The notes beneath the pieces were generated by a model. It had not been told where the DNA came from. It did not search any database and saw only the letters and a list, made by a program, of their open reading frames with translations. Position numbers and translations under genes: made by a program. Below are positions 1-12,948 of a stretch of 64,000 nucleotides of DNA, in pieces (the stretch's first letter is position 1; each line of letters opens with the position of its first letter). Origin of the DNA: Acridotheres tristis (taxonomy: Eukaryota; Chordata; Aves; Passeriformes; Sturnidae). The stretch covers positions 310,001 through 374,000 of the forward strand of contig CM072890.1 in assembly GCA_037013685.1 (NCBI GenBank). The letters run 5' to 3'.

Positions 1-841
1 CAGCAGTGGGGACAGCAGGGGCAGTGGGGACAGCAGGGGCTGTGGGGACAGCAGGGGCAGTGGGGACAGCAGGGGCAGTGGGGACAGCAGGGGCAGTGGG
101 GACAGGATCAGGGGCAGTGGGGACAGCAGCAGTGGTGGCAGCAGCAGTGGGGACAGCAGCAGTGGTGGCAGCAGCAGTGGGGACAGCAGCAGTGGGGACA
201 GCAGGGGCAGTGGGGACAGCAGGGGCTGTGGGGACAGCAGGGGCAGTGGGGACAGCAGGGGCTGTGGGGACAGCAGGGGCAGTGGGGACAGCAGGGGCAG
301 TGGGGACAGGATCAGGGGCAGTGGGGACAGCAGCAGTGGTGGCAGCAGCAGTGGGGACAGCAGCAGTGGGGACAGCAGGGGCAGTGGGGACAGCAGGGGC
401 AGTGGTGACAGCAGCAGTGGGGACAGCAGCAGTGGGGACAGCAGCAGCAGTGGGGACAGCAGGGGCAGTGGGGACAGCAGCAGTGGGGACAGCAGCAGTG
501 GGGACAGCAGCAGCAGTGGGGACAGCAGCAGTGGGGACAGCAGCAGTGGGGACAGCAGCAGTGGGGACAGCAGCTGTGGGGACAGCAGCAGTGGGGACAG
601 CAGGGGCAGTGGGGACAGCAGCAGTGGGGACAGCAGCAGTGGGGACAGCAGCAGTGGGGACAGGAGCAGTGGGGACAGCAGGGGCAGTGGGGACAGCAGC
701 AGTGGGGACAGGAGCAGTGGGGACAGCAGCAGTGGGGACAGCAGCAGTGGGGACAGCAGCAGCAGTGGGGACAGCAGCAGTGGGGACAGGAGCAGTGGGG
801 ACAGCAGCAGCAGTGGGGACAGGAGCAGCAGTGGGGACAGA
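1..841. repeat. GTGGGGACAGCAG minisatellite, truncated by the left window edge
   Basis: Tandem array of 15-bp (GTGGGGACAGCAGCA) and 18-bp (GTGGGGACAGCAGGGGCA) units with occasional variants (GTGGTGGCA, GGATCA). Every unit length is a multiple of three and lacks stop codons. Both strands therefore stay open: VGTA-type repeats on +, and Cys/His/Pro repeats on -. The G-rich strand is +, the sense strand of SERGEF. The array begins before the window. Confidence 0.97.
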
Positions 842-3800
842 GCCATGCAGCTGCAGGGGACAGGGCCAGGGAGCACAGCAAACTGTGCTGGCCAAGCAGG
901 AGCTTTGCTTGGGGCTGGAGCAGTGGGAGCTCCTTCCTCGCAGGAATTCGTGGAAAGGAAAATCCTCCCCCTGGTTTTAGAAAATGACAGGCCATGAGAA
1001 CACTTCAGTGGAGCTGCAGTGCAGTGATGCTGCCCTTTGGCAGAGGGGTCACTGAGTGCTTAGAAAACAAATCAGATTTTATCATCTTTGTTTACTGGCA
1101 GGCTCTAAGTGGAGCAATTACTTTGAGGAAGAAGAGAAATACATCCAACATATCCAAGGCATATTTACCTGAATTTTCAAGGAAGCAAACAGGAGTCACT
1201 AAAATAGGCAGCCTTGGTCACCAAAGAGGGGTTAAGGGTTGGGTGGCTATGAAATGAAATTAAAGACAGGAGCAGTGTGTGGCTTCAGGGTGTCATCTGG
1301 AGCCTGGGGGAGAGATGCTCCCTGGGGAAAGCAGCAGAGCAGCTCAGGGCACTGGGAAGGGCAGTGGGGCTTGGGTGCCCCCCTGTTCTGGGCTGTGCTG
1401 GAAATTCTGGGCTCTACAGCAGCTCAGGTGCCACCTCCTGAGTGTGTCACTGCAGCTGAGAGGGAGCTGGCAGCAGGGAATTTGGAATATCTGCTGCAGA
1501 GCCTTGGGCTGACACCCCCGTGTCTGTGTGTGGTCACTGTCCACATCCTCGATGGAGCATCAAGAAATTTTTTCTCTCAGCACACGGGCAAATTTGTGGC
1601 CAGCTTCGTTTGTTACATGCTCTGAGCGAATAATCTCTGAAGCATTTTCCTTTTGATATTTTTTATGTGTGTGTGTGTGTTTTACTAACACCATCTTAAA
1701 TACTCTGGGTAGCTTTCTGCATAATAAAAAGATTGAAGTAAGGATTTTTGGTGATTGGCTTGACTGTGAGTTGGGTTTTTCACAAATGCACATTTAAAAA
1801 TCATCTTTGCTGCCCCGTTTTTGGATTTTACAGCGTGTTTTGGTCATATGGTTCTCCTGTTCTCTTTCAGTTATGAAGGTCAGAAAAATCTTTCAAGAGC
1901 TAAAGCTGAAGGCAGGGCTGCTGCCAGTGACACGAGAGGTGATGCTGCACGGATGTATATACATATATTTATATATTTTTATATATCTCCAGGAAATATT
2001 GGCAGGCAGGGGGTGGAACAGGGACACTCTGGGCCAGCTCTGCTCTGCTTGCCTGGGGCTGGCAGGACTCAGTCATCAGAGCAGCCTTCCTGAGGCTTTT
2101 GTAAACCAGGGTGGGGTGGGGAATTGTTTCTGTACCTTCCATAAGACAAGATCCTCTTTTCCCACTGTAGAATTTAGGGCTTAGAATTTGAAGGTAGTTG
2201 AAACTGCAGTGGAGAAAATATCGAGGTATTGGCTGGCAGGCAAGATTATTTTGCTACTAATAACAAAGAAGCTGTTCAAGCTTGCAAGCCTAGAGCAAGC
2301 TTTCAGGCTAAAAAAGAAAGAATTTTACTAAAAATCATTTGCTTTAGAGAGATAAGTATTTAAGAAAAATATTAGGGGGAAAAAAGTCAAATGAAAAGAG
2401 ATTAAAAGAGATTAAAAGTTGGCATATTTATAAAAGTTACCCTTTACTTGTCCTTGCTTTTTGAACTTGTTTCACTCAAGTGCTTCTTTATAGAAGGTAG
2501 GTAACAAAGTAATTAAAATTAAAAATGCTTTTGAGAGTTATTTCACTATTGTGCTTTTTCCTGTGCTTTTTTTTGGAGTCTCCAAGGAGCAACTAGGCTA
2601 AACTGGGACTTTTATTATTTTCGAGAAATGTCTTCACATCCTTTTATTTTTAGATTGTTGGACTTATTTGAACTGTGAGAAAGTGTGAAGGACTGAAAGC
2701 TTTATGGACAGGATTTTAAGAGCTATTTAGCATAGAACATTTAACATTTCCTGTGGAGCAGTGAGAAGGGTTGATAAATTCCAGGTAAATCACACAGGAC
2801 TCATGTCAAGCATGTTACACTGTTCATGGGGAGGCTTCAGACATAGCAGGAAGCTGAGTGAAGTGACAAACTTCTGCCACATGAGCAGCCCTTGGTGCCC
2901 ATCAGTCTTGAAGGATGAAATGCTTTTATCACCCGAGTATTTGATAGCTCTGACCTTGCCAGGATGGCAGCACATCTGTCAGTGTCCTCAAAACCAAAGG
3001 AACCCAGCAGCAGCAGCAGCACCCATGAACTGTGAGGATTTTATCAAACAGTTTGCTGGGGCCCTTCTGGCAGATTTTTCAGCTTAGTTACATTTTCCCT
3101 TAGTTCTGGCCTGGGTCCTCCTCCCCTCTACAAATCTGATGGAATAATTGCTTTGGGAAGAGAATACAGATGTATTGATCCCGGTATAAACTTTGTATTT
3201 GTTTGTATTTATTTAGCCCTGATTTGCTGAATTAAATGTTGTCTAGGAGCACCTTCACACCACTCCTGTTATAGGCTCTACCTTTCTCTGGGCAGATTTA
3301 GCATCTTATGCTCTCCCTGCTCTGAAGCCTTGTGTTGGAACAAATGACCAGGTGATTTGGGAGCTCCAGCCCAGGGTGAAGAGATGAAGCTTCCAAACGA
3401 GCCCACCATGACCATGAAATCCAGTTTGAACTCTGCTCTTATCCACAGGTCACATTCACTCTTATTTGTTTTTTGTGTGGGTTGTTCAGTGAGTGTGAGG
3501 TTACACCCAGGCCACCACATTTGCTCTTTTGTCTTTTGTTTTAAATACTTCAGGCAGCTCAGGGGATGCTGTAGCACAGTGACATTTCCAGTGTTTGTCC
3601 CAGCTGTGGAAATGATATCCCGTGTCCTTTATGGCCTTCCCAGAGCCCTGTTCCTCGGGAGAACTCTGGCTGTGCCTGGTGAGTGAGCCCCGAGCTGTTC
3701 ACAGCTCTCCTGCCCCTCACCTTGTCAGAGGATCAGGCTGCTCTGCACCCCCATGGACATCCTGGGAGCCCCACACAGTGCTTCCCCAGGAGTGAGGGAT

Positions 3801-6800
3801 GTGCAAGGCTGCAGGATCTCAGTTTCCATTTCTCTCAGTAGGAAAGAATTTCTGTCAGTTAAGGATTTTGAGTAGAAAGGATTCTGAACTTGATGAGTTT
3901 TCTTTTTTGTTCCTTGTGGATGATGCTTGGAACAGCAATTCGGTCAAACATGGGAAAATTATTTATCAGGATACATCATTAATCATCTCCCCTTCCCCTC
4001 CTTTAGGCATTTTAATATTAATTTTAAAAAATAATTAATCTGCCGTGACCTTGGTGACAAATCTGAGTTGCCAAGAGATTGAGCGAGTAAGCAGCTGCTT
4101 TGCTGTGAATGTCTGATATTAAATTGGAGGTTGGCTTCCCTTTGCCTTTGGTTTTCAGTGACACCAGCTGCTATCTTGCTGAGTTGAGACATCTCAGAAA
4201 ATGGGCAGGATGACAAGCAACACAAATCATGTAATTCTGAGTAGGAAACTCAGTTGCCTTGAAAGTTAGTTTGCTTTGGCTTTCAAACTTCCTATTTTTT
4301 CCTCCTGAACTGTTTCCTCCCATGTGCTTTTTCTTGTACTTCTTCGAGTTAGGAACATTTCATGGTCTTGTAAAATGGAATGAGATGGAAGGTGTGTCCT
4401 AAAGGCCTGCAGCACCTTGTCCCTCTCCATGAGCACATGGGACACTTGGTGTGTGGTGTGGCAGTGCTGAAAGATGCATGCATGCTCAGGGGGTAAGGAC
4501 CTTTTTCCAGTGTAGCCTGCTGAATTTTGTTCTATTAACAGAATCTTGGTAGCTGTTACATTTTTTAAGACGTGCATTTTTTTGTGATATTGATTTAATA
4601 AATGCTTGCTTGCAACTCCTGTAAAATAAATTGTTCCCTAGTTTTGATAGGAATAATTAATAATTTGTTACTGCTCCCTGATGATAGTAGATCAAATCTG
4701 TGACCTTTACTTCAAGGGAAGCTCTATTACTGAGGGCTCCAAAAGGAATTATTTCAGAAATACCAATCTGAGTTCATCATGTTGATGTGTGCCTCACGTT
4801 GAGTGTGCAGGGTAATGTGTGATGTGTGACAAATCTCAGCACTCACTGGTTCTCTGTGATGCAGACCCAGTGCATGGATGGTTCTGGCCCTTTCTGGGAA
4901 GCAAGTTTGCTTAGGCAAGAAAAGGATTTTCTTTACCTGCGTTACCTCTGTACAGAGGAGGGGAAATTGTCACCAGTGTCTGTGCTCCACTGTGAGTTTT
5001 GGACTCACCATCTGCCTTGTGGTCACTGAACATGACTTTAGTCTCCTTAATTATGGAACTTCTGGTGAATATGCAAAGGTTTCACACTGGAGGCAGCTTC
5101 TGGCTATGTTTATTTAAGCTGGAGTCTTCCTTCAGTCCCAGCAGTGCAGTTCTGTTCCTCTCCCATAGAAAGTGCCAGCTGTGTCTCCCTGTGCCACCTG
5201 GAGACTGGAGACAGGATCAGCTTGGTCTGTGCTGCTTTTTCCAGTGCATCTGGCCAGCCATAACCTTAGAGCTTGCATGAAAGAGAAAAAGTGTTAAAGG
5301 TATTGGGATTTGGTATCCTTGCTGTTCTGAGACCACACACCCTATTTTTAAGGTGTGGGTTTTTGGTTTTTTCTGGCCCCAAGACTCATCTTACCACCTA
5401 CCAATGAAAGCAGGCAGGAATCCCAATGTATTCTGCATACATCCAAACCTTGTGCTGCCTGCCGTTTATAGCAGGAGTAGTGTGATGAGTTGCTGTCACT
5501 CAGATTCCTTCAGCCTTGCTACTACACTGTTGTTCAAGTTAACTGCAAGGCAAGATTCATCCTAGGTAAATTCTGGATACCCTGAAATAAAACAGCCTGA
5601 ATGCTATTGTATAACTGTAGATTTGTTGAGTAAAGAAGCAGGCACTTAAATTTTTTTAAGCACTGTAGTAAAGAAATCTTGTTCTGTTGACAAGTGTTCA
5701 GCATGTGTCTTGTGCAATACTTCTCTGTCTGCTTGGATCCTCCTCCTTCTCCCATCTGCCACCTTCTCACTCTGAGGAAAGGAAACTCCATTCTGTCAAA
5801 GCAAAGTGCCAGTGAAAAATGGGGAAGACTTTTAAGAGTAGCTTTTGGATGAGACCATTCACTAAAATCAAAACAAATACACCCACAGCTCACTCTAGTC
5901 TTGCCCTGTGTACTTGGCCAAAGGTTAAGCTGCCAGGCAGTGAGACAGAGCCCTCAGGTGAAGGCTGTGCACTTCCAAAGGCAGAATCTCTGCCTGTGAT
6001 CAGTGCTCCATGGCAACATGTGCTTTGCAGAGAAAATACATAAATACCTATGAAGCAAAGAGATTCCCCAGCAAGTGAATTAAATGCCAGAAATTGAACA
6101 AGAGTGGGGTTGGTGGTTTTTTCCTCTCGGGGTAATTAGGGTAACTACCAGTGAAATATGATTATAATGGCTGCTCTCTGAGACTTCTGAAGTATGAAAT
6201 GTACCTCATTTTGGAATATCCTGCTTCAGAGACTGTGCCTTTCTCTACTTCCCAGTTATTAGTTTATCCTTTGGGAAACTAATGCTTACTAACTTGGAGG
6301 ATTGTTTCCCTCTGCAGAGGTTTTGTGGTTCTGCTTCTGCCTGATGCTGACTTGCAAATTCAGTGTGGGCAGTTAAAGCCTTAAGAACGATAAACTTGTA
6401 TTATTGCAGGGACTTGGAGCGTTCATTTAAGTCCCCAGGGCTGGAGCTCAGGTTGTCTGGGCTGGGAAGGAGTGTGCTGAGTTTCACCCTTGTGTCTGCA
6501 GCTGGTCATCTCTGCCTGGCAGAGTTAGGGATTAGAGAGCTCCAGGACTCATGTGCAGTCACCTACAAAATAATGGTGATAAATGTGCTTAAGCTTTATT
6601 TATAGCTGGCATTTGATTGGCCATTTGAGGCAAGGGCAGCAGAAATCAACTGGACTTTGTCTGCTGGAGGTGCTGAGCCTTGAGGCTCCACAGCTCAGAG
6701 CTGAATATCCAGGGGAACTAAAACCATGAGGTTCTGCTTGAGTCACTCTCTGCTGCTTTGGGCACTCCAGATTACCCTCATCACACATTTGCTGGGGTTC

Positions 6801-9380
6801 ATGTGGCCATGAATTAGATGGTTTTCACTTCCTCTCTTAACAGGGTTTTCTAAATCCTCATTCCTTGGCTGTCTGCAAGCATGCTTTAGTGCTCAGTGGG
6901 AAGTCTTAGGATATGTGCTTCTCTTCTCAATCCTAAAACCCAAGCAAAAATTCCACGTCAGAATTTTGTGATCTCCTTGCAAAAGTGTAGGAAAGGCAAG
7001 AAAGAGATTTTATAGGTGAGAACTGTGTAGATCCAACTTGTCTGAAGTCCAGCTTCTCTGCCTTACCCAGGGAAATGATTGTACTGTCCACAAGGGCACA
7101 AAGGAAGATTTTCTTCCTGTGAAGAGCTGATTTCCCGACTGTTATACAGCACTGTAAAATAGTCTGCTAGCTGCATTAGTGTTGGCTAGCAGAATTAAAC
7201 TTGAAATCGGGCTTGAGTCACGTCTCAAGTTGTTAAACCCCTGGCCAAGACAGTAAAACGTTGATGATGCTGCAGTACTGCAAAGCTGTACCTTGGTGAA
7301 TAAATGCCCCTGTAGTGTAACACACCTCTGTTTGGTATTCTGTACGTGACAATGAAAGGTATTTTGAGACACAGAAGTTAAAAAAATTAGTTTTATTCCC
7401 TTAATTTTAGCAAAGAAATGTTAAGCAGAAGTTGCTTCCATCTAATTACATTTTCCCCTCAACGTGAGGCCGATCTAATAGGTACATTCTGTATTCCTAA
7501 AAGTGTTAAGTGTAGCTGAATTCGATGATCTTCCAAGTTTTGTCAGTGTGATTCCCTGTGAAAAAGTTCAGGTGCATTATTCTGTGTGTTTTGGACGGGC
7601 AAAGTGGCAGAGCAGTGACAGGGAGGCTGATGGAGCTGTTCACATGAATCCATTGGGTGACAGATGAGTTGCAGGGAGATGGATCACCCCTGAATAGAGG
7701 GGGAGCAGATTTCTCTGCAGGGCAAAAGGAGCAGTCTGAGATTCTGATAAATGCCTTTTCAGAGGGTATAAGATGGCCCAATTAATAATTTCAGCAAATG
7801 TACAGCTGAGCCTTTGATCTGAATGCTAGGCAGTTAGAATCTCTCATATTTTTGTCAGGGTAGTATTCATCAGGCATTCCTTTGTAACTCATCTAGTCTG
7901 GCCCTTGTGAATTTGGTGTCTTCTTCTCAGTATCCTTACTTGTGTCTCCCAAACCTGCTTTAGTTTTATTTTAATATTGTCTGGATGCTTTCCTAAAGCT
8001 CAGCATCTCTTGCTCTTGAGGATTTGTGGTGTCTCTTCCATCCTAGAGTGGCACTTGGCCGTGTTGTGGTTTTGGTGACACTAAGTCACCCCAAGGGTTC
8101 TGTCAGCTTTCCTGTCATGCACTGCTGCTGCTGTTTTTATGGAAATCAAGCTGGAGCAGCTCTGCCCTGTGCAAGTCAGTGCTCAGCAGAAAGGGGCTGG
8201 AGTCTGTAATAATTCAGGGCTCTGCAGGCTGCATGGTACAAAAGGAGCAGTCAATCAGTGAAAGGCTCCAGCACGCACAGAGCCTCTGCCTTCCTCAGGG
8301 GCTGCTTCACAGCAGCTGCCACGAAGGAGAAGGGGAAGAAAGGTTTGTGAAAAGCACAGGAACTGCTTCAGCTTCCTCATAAACAAGCAAGACATTTCTG
8401 CTCAGAGAATATTCCAGCCAGACTTGCTGTGCCTTCTGTCTTTATCACAGCACGTGGGAGCAGGCATCACAAAGAATGACCAAGAAGAGGGAAGTGTACT
8501 GGCTTTGTGTCTAAACATGTACAAACTTGGTGTAAATGTGGTAGTTGAAAACGCTTTATTCTGGGTAGAGAAGTGGGATATGTGATTTCCAGAGTCAGCT
8601 ACTTTGTGTACAAGTAGCCAGGCTGCCAGTGTGCATTTTATAACCCCAAGAACGAGGAACATTCACGTGGGGACTTAGCTAGGCAGTGTGTGCAAATCTT
8701 GTTGATTCTCCATAAAGCTCTTGGCTTTCATTCTTACAAAGCTTCTTCCTTCTGGGACAATTGTGGCCAAATGTAATTAACAAAGGACTGACAGAGACTG
8801 GACCAAAAGTCTAGTGTCTTAAAGGACTTCTCATCTTAAACCAAGGCTCTCTTTGAATACAGAGTACCTGTGTCTTCATGATGATCTCACTATTTCTGAC
8901 CTGTTTTAGAAACATACCTTCTCTTCCAATGCAAAGTGTACAATGATGAAACTGAAAGGAACATCCTTTCACAAGTGACTGAAAAAAGGATTCAGTGGCA
9001 AGTTTTTATTTAATCATATCTGGAATGCTGTAGTCCAAGTGCCAGCTCTGGGGTTGTCCTGGGATATAGAAATGTCCAGAAAAAGAAGGTAGGTTCATAT
9101 TTGGGGTTTCAGTTTAAATTGGAGCCTGAGTGCAGCCCTTGCACTGGATTTGCTCCATGCACAGAGTGGGAGGATTTCCCCTGCAATGCACAGTGCAGAG
9201 CTGTGCCTGTGCCTGGGCTCTTCACAGGGCAGGGATCCCATTGGAAAGGCCACAGTGTCAGTGGCCACTGCCACAGTGCAGTGCCTCATTCCATCATTAA
9301 GCTGAGTGTGCAGACCAGCTGTGCCTGATGCTTTCTGCTTAGCAGTGTGTGATTCTGCATGTCTGTGTACCCGGCGCCTC
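842..9380 (+). other. Non-coding stretch, presumed SERGEF last intron (part 1)
   Basis: No recognisable exon, RNA gene or transposon. Short items seen: a (TG)7 microsatellite at 1666-1680, an AT-rich alternating stretch at 1954-1987 and (CAG)5 at 3005-3019. The ORFs here are short and resemble no known protein. Intron assignment is inferred from the SERGEF terminal exon downstream. Confidence 0.5.
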
Positions 9381-9480
9381 CAGAGGTGTGTGCCATGGCT
9401 GGGTGCAGAGGTGTGTGCCATGGCTGGGTGCAGAGGTGTGTGCCACGGCTGGGTCCAGAGGTGTGTGCCATGGCTGGGTG
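9381..9480. repeat. Four tandem 25-bp repeats
   Basis: Units start at 9381, 9406, 9431 and 9456, with consensus CAGAGGTGTGTGCCATGG followed by CTGGGTG. Copies 1, 2 and 4 contain an intact CCATGG; copy 3 has CCACGG. Because 25 is not a multiple of three, each unit shifts frame. Confidence 0.97.
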
Positions 9481-10588
9481 CAGGTCAGGGGAAGCTGGCA
9501 GCTTTCCTGCTCCTGCAGGCCAGGCAGCCTTGCAGGGAACCTGCCCCTCTCAGGGCACAGAGCTGGAAGCTGTAGCTCAGAAAGGACCTGAAGGTTCCAG
9601 TGGTGCTGATGGCTCTGGAGCATGTGAAGAAAGCCAAGAGGCAGGACTGACTCCATGGCTAATTAGTGATAGAGGAAATGTAACAAATACATGACTAAGG
9701 CACAGGGATTCACCTCATGAAATAACACCTCCTTTTTCCCAAATAGCTCCCTTGCAACGTTTGGTTGTGTAGCAACTACTGCTGTTTTGTGAATGAAGCA
9801 AGTGGATTCTACAGCAGTTTCTGTGCACACTCCCCACCCCTCATTTGGCTCACAAAATTAGAATTGCATTTTAGTGGTTTTGTAAACAATAAAAGCAAAA
9901 AACCCACATGCTATAGGTAATACACAGGGGTAATACTGCTGCTACACTAGATGAAATGTAATTCCTCATTCTTGCAGAAGGCTCCTTTTCTGTGAACTTA
10001 GAGTATCCTGTAAACGTTGGGGTTTGCTGGGGAGTGGCCAAAAGCTGGAGAGTAAATTCTGCAATAAGATTCCATTCCTTACTGACCATGTTTTTCTCAA
10101 ATTATGCGGGGGCAATGATGGCACATATAATTTTGATACCTGATAAAATAGTCTCATTTGGATAGAGTGAGAATCAATTTCAAGAGCTGAGAATGCTGCT
10201 TTAAATGATTGCTCTGCTTGTAGTTAGCAAGAATTTCACCCTAAAGAGCCAAATAAGCATAAAATTTTGTCGTGGCTAGTCAAATTTTCCATGTAAATTT
10301 AAAAGGAGGGTAATTTTCCCATCTCTATTTTAGAACGTTCCTTACTCTGCCTTTATAATTTTGTCCATTTCCTTGTTAGTGCTCCTTTCAGAGCCCAAAC
10401 ATGTCAACAGTGACACCATAACCAGCCTGCAATAAAGGAACAAACGTTCTCCTCTTGAGCCGTGCTTTGCCTGTGGCAGCTATTTTTAATTTTGCAGCTG
10501 CAGGAGGCTGGGGTGGATGAGGCAGATTTGCAGCTGAGGACTCAGCCCTGTATGACAGGTGCCCTTTGGCAGTGCTGGCAGAGGTGTC
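9481..10588 (+). other. Non-coding stretch, presumed SERGEF last intron (part 2)
   Basis: Unique sequence with no recognisable gene, RNA or transposon. It ends in a mixed-composition segment directly before the purine tract. Confidence 0.5.
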
Positions 10589-11126
10589 AGGAAAGGGAAA
10601 AGGAAAAGGAAAGGGAAAGGGAAAGGGAAAAGGAAAAGGGAAAAGGAAAAGGGAAAAGGAAATGGAAAGGGAAAGGGAAAAGGAAAGGGAAAAGGGAAAG
10701 GGAAAAGGAAATGGAAAGGGAAAGGGAAAAGGAAAGGGAAAAGGGAAAGGGAAAAGGAAAAGGAAAGGGAAAAGGAGAGGGAAAAGGAAAGGGAAAAGGA
10801 GAGGGAAAAGGAAAAGGAAAGGGAAAAGGAAAGGGAAAAGGAAAAGGAAAGGGAAAAGGAGAGGGAAAAGGAAAGGGAAAAGGAGAGGGAAAAGGAAAAG
10901 AAATGGAAAAGGAAAGGGAAAAGGAAAAGGAAAGGGAAAAGGAAAGGGAAAAGGAGAGGGAAAAGGAAAGGGAAAAGGAAAGGGAAAAGGAAAAGGAAAG
11001 GGAAAAGGAAAGGGAAAAGGAGAGGGAAAGGGAAAAGGAAAGGGAAAAGGAGAGGGAAAGGGAAAAGGAAAGGGAAAAGGAAAGGGAAAAGGAGAGGGAA
11101 AAGGAAAGGGAAAAGGAAAAGGAAAG
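10589..11126. repeat. 538-bp polypurine tract, GGGAAAAGGAAA type
   Basis: Irregular tandem units of GGAAAA, GGGAAA and GAGGGA. All bases are A or G except three T residues (10663, 10712 and 10904, each in an AATGG context). The longest uninterrupted purine runs are 10905-11126 (222 bp) and 10713-10903 (191 bp). All frames are open through most of it, giving Lys/Gly/Glu/Arg ORFs on + and Phe/Pro/Leu/Ser ORFs on -. These are composition artefacts. Confidence 0.97.
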
Positions 11127-12780
11127 TCTTCACTGCAGGAGCAGGGAGGGAGGGGTGGGTGCTGCTGCTGCTGCTGGGGATGGTTTTCGGCAGGGCTGGG
11201 TTTGAGCTGGGATTTTCCCTCTGGAAGAGGAGGGGCTGTGTGTTTTGGGCTGTGTTTTGGGCCGTGAGGAGCAGCCTTGCTGAGCTGGTGCTGGGGCTCA
11301 GGCTGCAGAGTGCCCTGAGCTGAGCCTGCCCTGCCACGGCCACTGCAGCAGGGCACGGGGGGCACAGCGGGGTCACTGTAAACTTTATTTATTGACACTG
11401 CACTCCCCTAACCTTGTTCAGGCCTCGGAGTGCCTCTGTGTGGCAGTCTTTCTGTAAGTGACAGTTTGCTGTGACAGAAGCTGGGATGTGGCAGACATTT
11501 CGTTCGAGGCTCTGAGTGCTCTGGGCTCAGTGGATGGTCGGTGTCTGCTCAGTTCTCTGAGATGCTGAGACACAAAACACTTCATTTCACAGCTGCCCCC
11601 AGTCACAGGATAGGGATGTGCAGAACAGAGCCTAAAGGATGAACTGGTGGAAGTTTTAAGTGGTAAATTCTCTGTTTTGGGACTGAGGTATATTTTGAAA
11701 CAGTTTGTTCAGTTTCATTTTGTCTCTGGCATTTGGCCCAAAATGCATTGCATGTCACCTACTCCTTTGCCAGAAATTCAGTAGCATGGTGCACGTGTGC
11801 TTTCACTGAACTTTTAAATCCATGTTAGTGGATCCAGGCACTTGGAAAGCTGCTTAGATTTCCTTAGTGATCCATAAAGAACGGTTTATCTAGGTACTGG
11901 ACAACTTTAGAGCTTCATAAATATAATTCTGGCTTTTTCTTTTGTGGGTTTGCAAACTTAGACTAAATTTTGACTTGCAAAATGTGATATTAACTATAAA
12001 AAACAATAGACAAGAGGCCTCAGATACTTCCACTTTTGACCATAGTGTTAATTAGGTAGTTAAATACTTCAGTTCCTTTGGTTTCATATGCAATGATCAT
12101 GCAAAATGGTGCAAGTAATTTATTTCCATTTCTGTTGAGCGTCCTTGCTTGAGTATTGTTGTTAATTATCTTGCTGATCCTAACTTAGCTGACACTGCTG
12201 TTGGTTACCTGACCTATTGAATAGTCTGTTAAATGACCTCAGACGTTTTTGATCATATCTGAGAACAGATACAGACATGCACGTAGAAATAGGGTTTCTA
12301 ATAGAGGGAGGTTTTTTTAAGCAGAAGCATTGCTGGGAGAGTTTAAAAAGAGAATGAAGTAATGTGTCTTTGAAGTGCAGTCACTGCATTGAAGTGCTCC
12401 AACATACCACTTTTTTGATCTCCTAAGAAATAAAAATGCAGTTAGTGCTGTAACATCGTGGAGAAGGCAAGGTCTGAAAGGACATCCTGTTGTGAGGACT
12501 CAGTAGTTTTGCAGTCTGAAACTGTGGAACATGCTTCATCTTGTAAAAAGTCAGGAGGGCTCCATGTCTCCATTCTGTAAGGAGCTTAATTCTCATCTCT
12601 CTTGCACTCAGTTGACTAAGAGGCCTTTCAGGAAATAACATGTTCTTTTAAAAACAGCTGTGCCCATATGCCAGGCATCTCCAGTGCTGATAAACCTTTC
12701 AAATGTATATATGAAAAATATGTATCAACAGAGCAACTTTACTTTGATCTACTGGCTAGAAATAAGAAAATGGTACCTAC
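11127..12780 (+). other. Non-coding stretch, presumed SERGEF last intron (part 3)
   Basis: Begins with a GC-richer segment (11127-11370) holding (CTG)5 near 11162. It continues as ordinary AT-rich unique sequence. No exon, RNA gene or transposon recognised. Confidence 0.5.
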
Positions 12781-12948
12781 TTGGTGGTTTGGTTTTATTT
12801 AGGTTTGGTTTGTTGGTTTTTTGTGTGTGTGTATGTTTTTTGTTGTTGTTGGGTGGGTTGGGTTTTTTTGTGTGTGTTGGGGGGGGGGGTTGGGGTTTTT
12901 TTGGTGGTTTTGTTTTTTGGGGTTTTTTTTTGTTTGGTTGGTTTTTTT
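12781..12948. repeat. G/T-only strand-asymmetric tract with 11-G run
   Basis: Apart from three A residues near the left end, the + strand contains only G and T; 12834-12948 is 115 bp of pure G/T. It includes GGGTGGGTTGGG, a run of 11 G at 12879-12889 followed by TTGGGG, and TGTGTG stretches. Several G runs on the + strand could form quadruplexes. Confidence 0.95.

Noticed and set aside
6..980. 324-codon VGTA-repeat ORF
   Set aside because: Repeat-derived and open at the left edge; its non-repeat tail (after 841) has no recognisable domain.
4826..5029. Peptide with an FWTHH stretch, considered as a SERGEF exon encoding a GWTH motif
   Set aside because: Only the WTH triplet agrees; surrounding residues and splice signals do not fit an RCC1 blade.
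10388..11398. Lys/Gly/Glu-rich and Phe/Pro-rich ORFs
   Set aside because: Translations of the polypurine tract in every frame; composition artefact.
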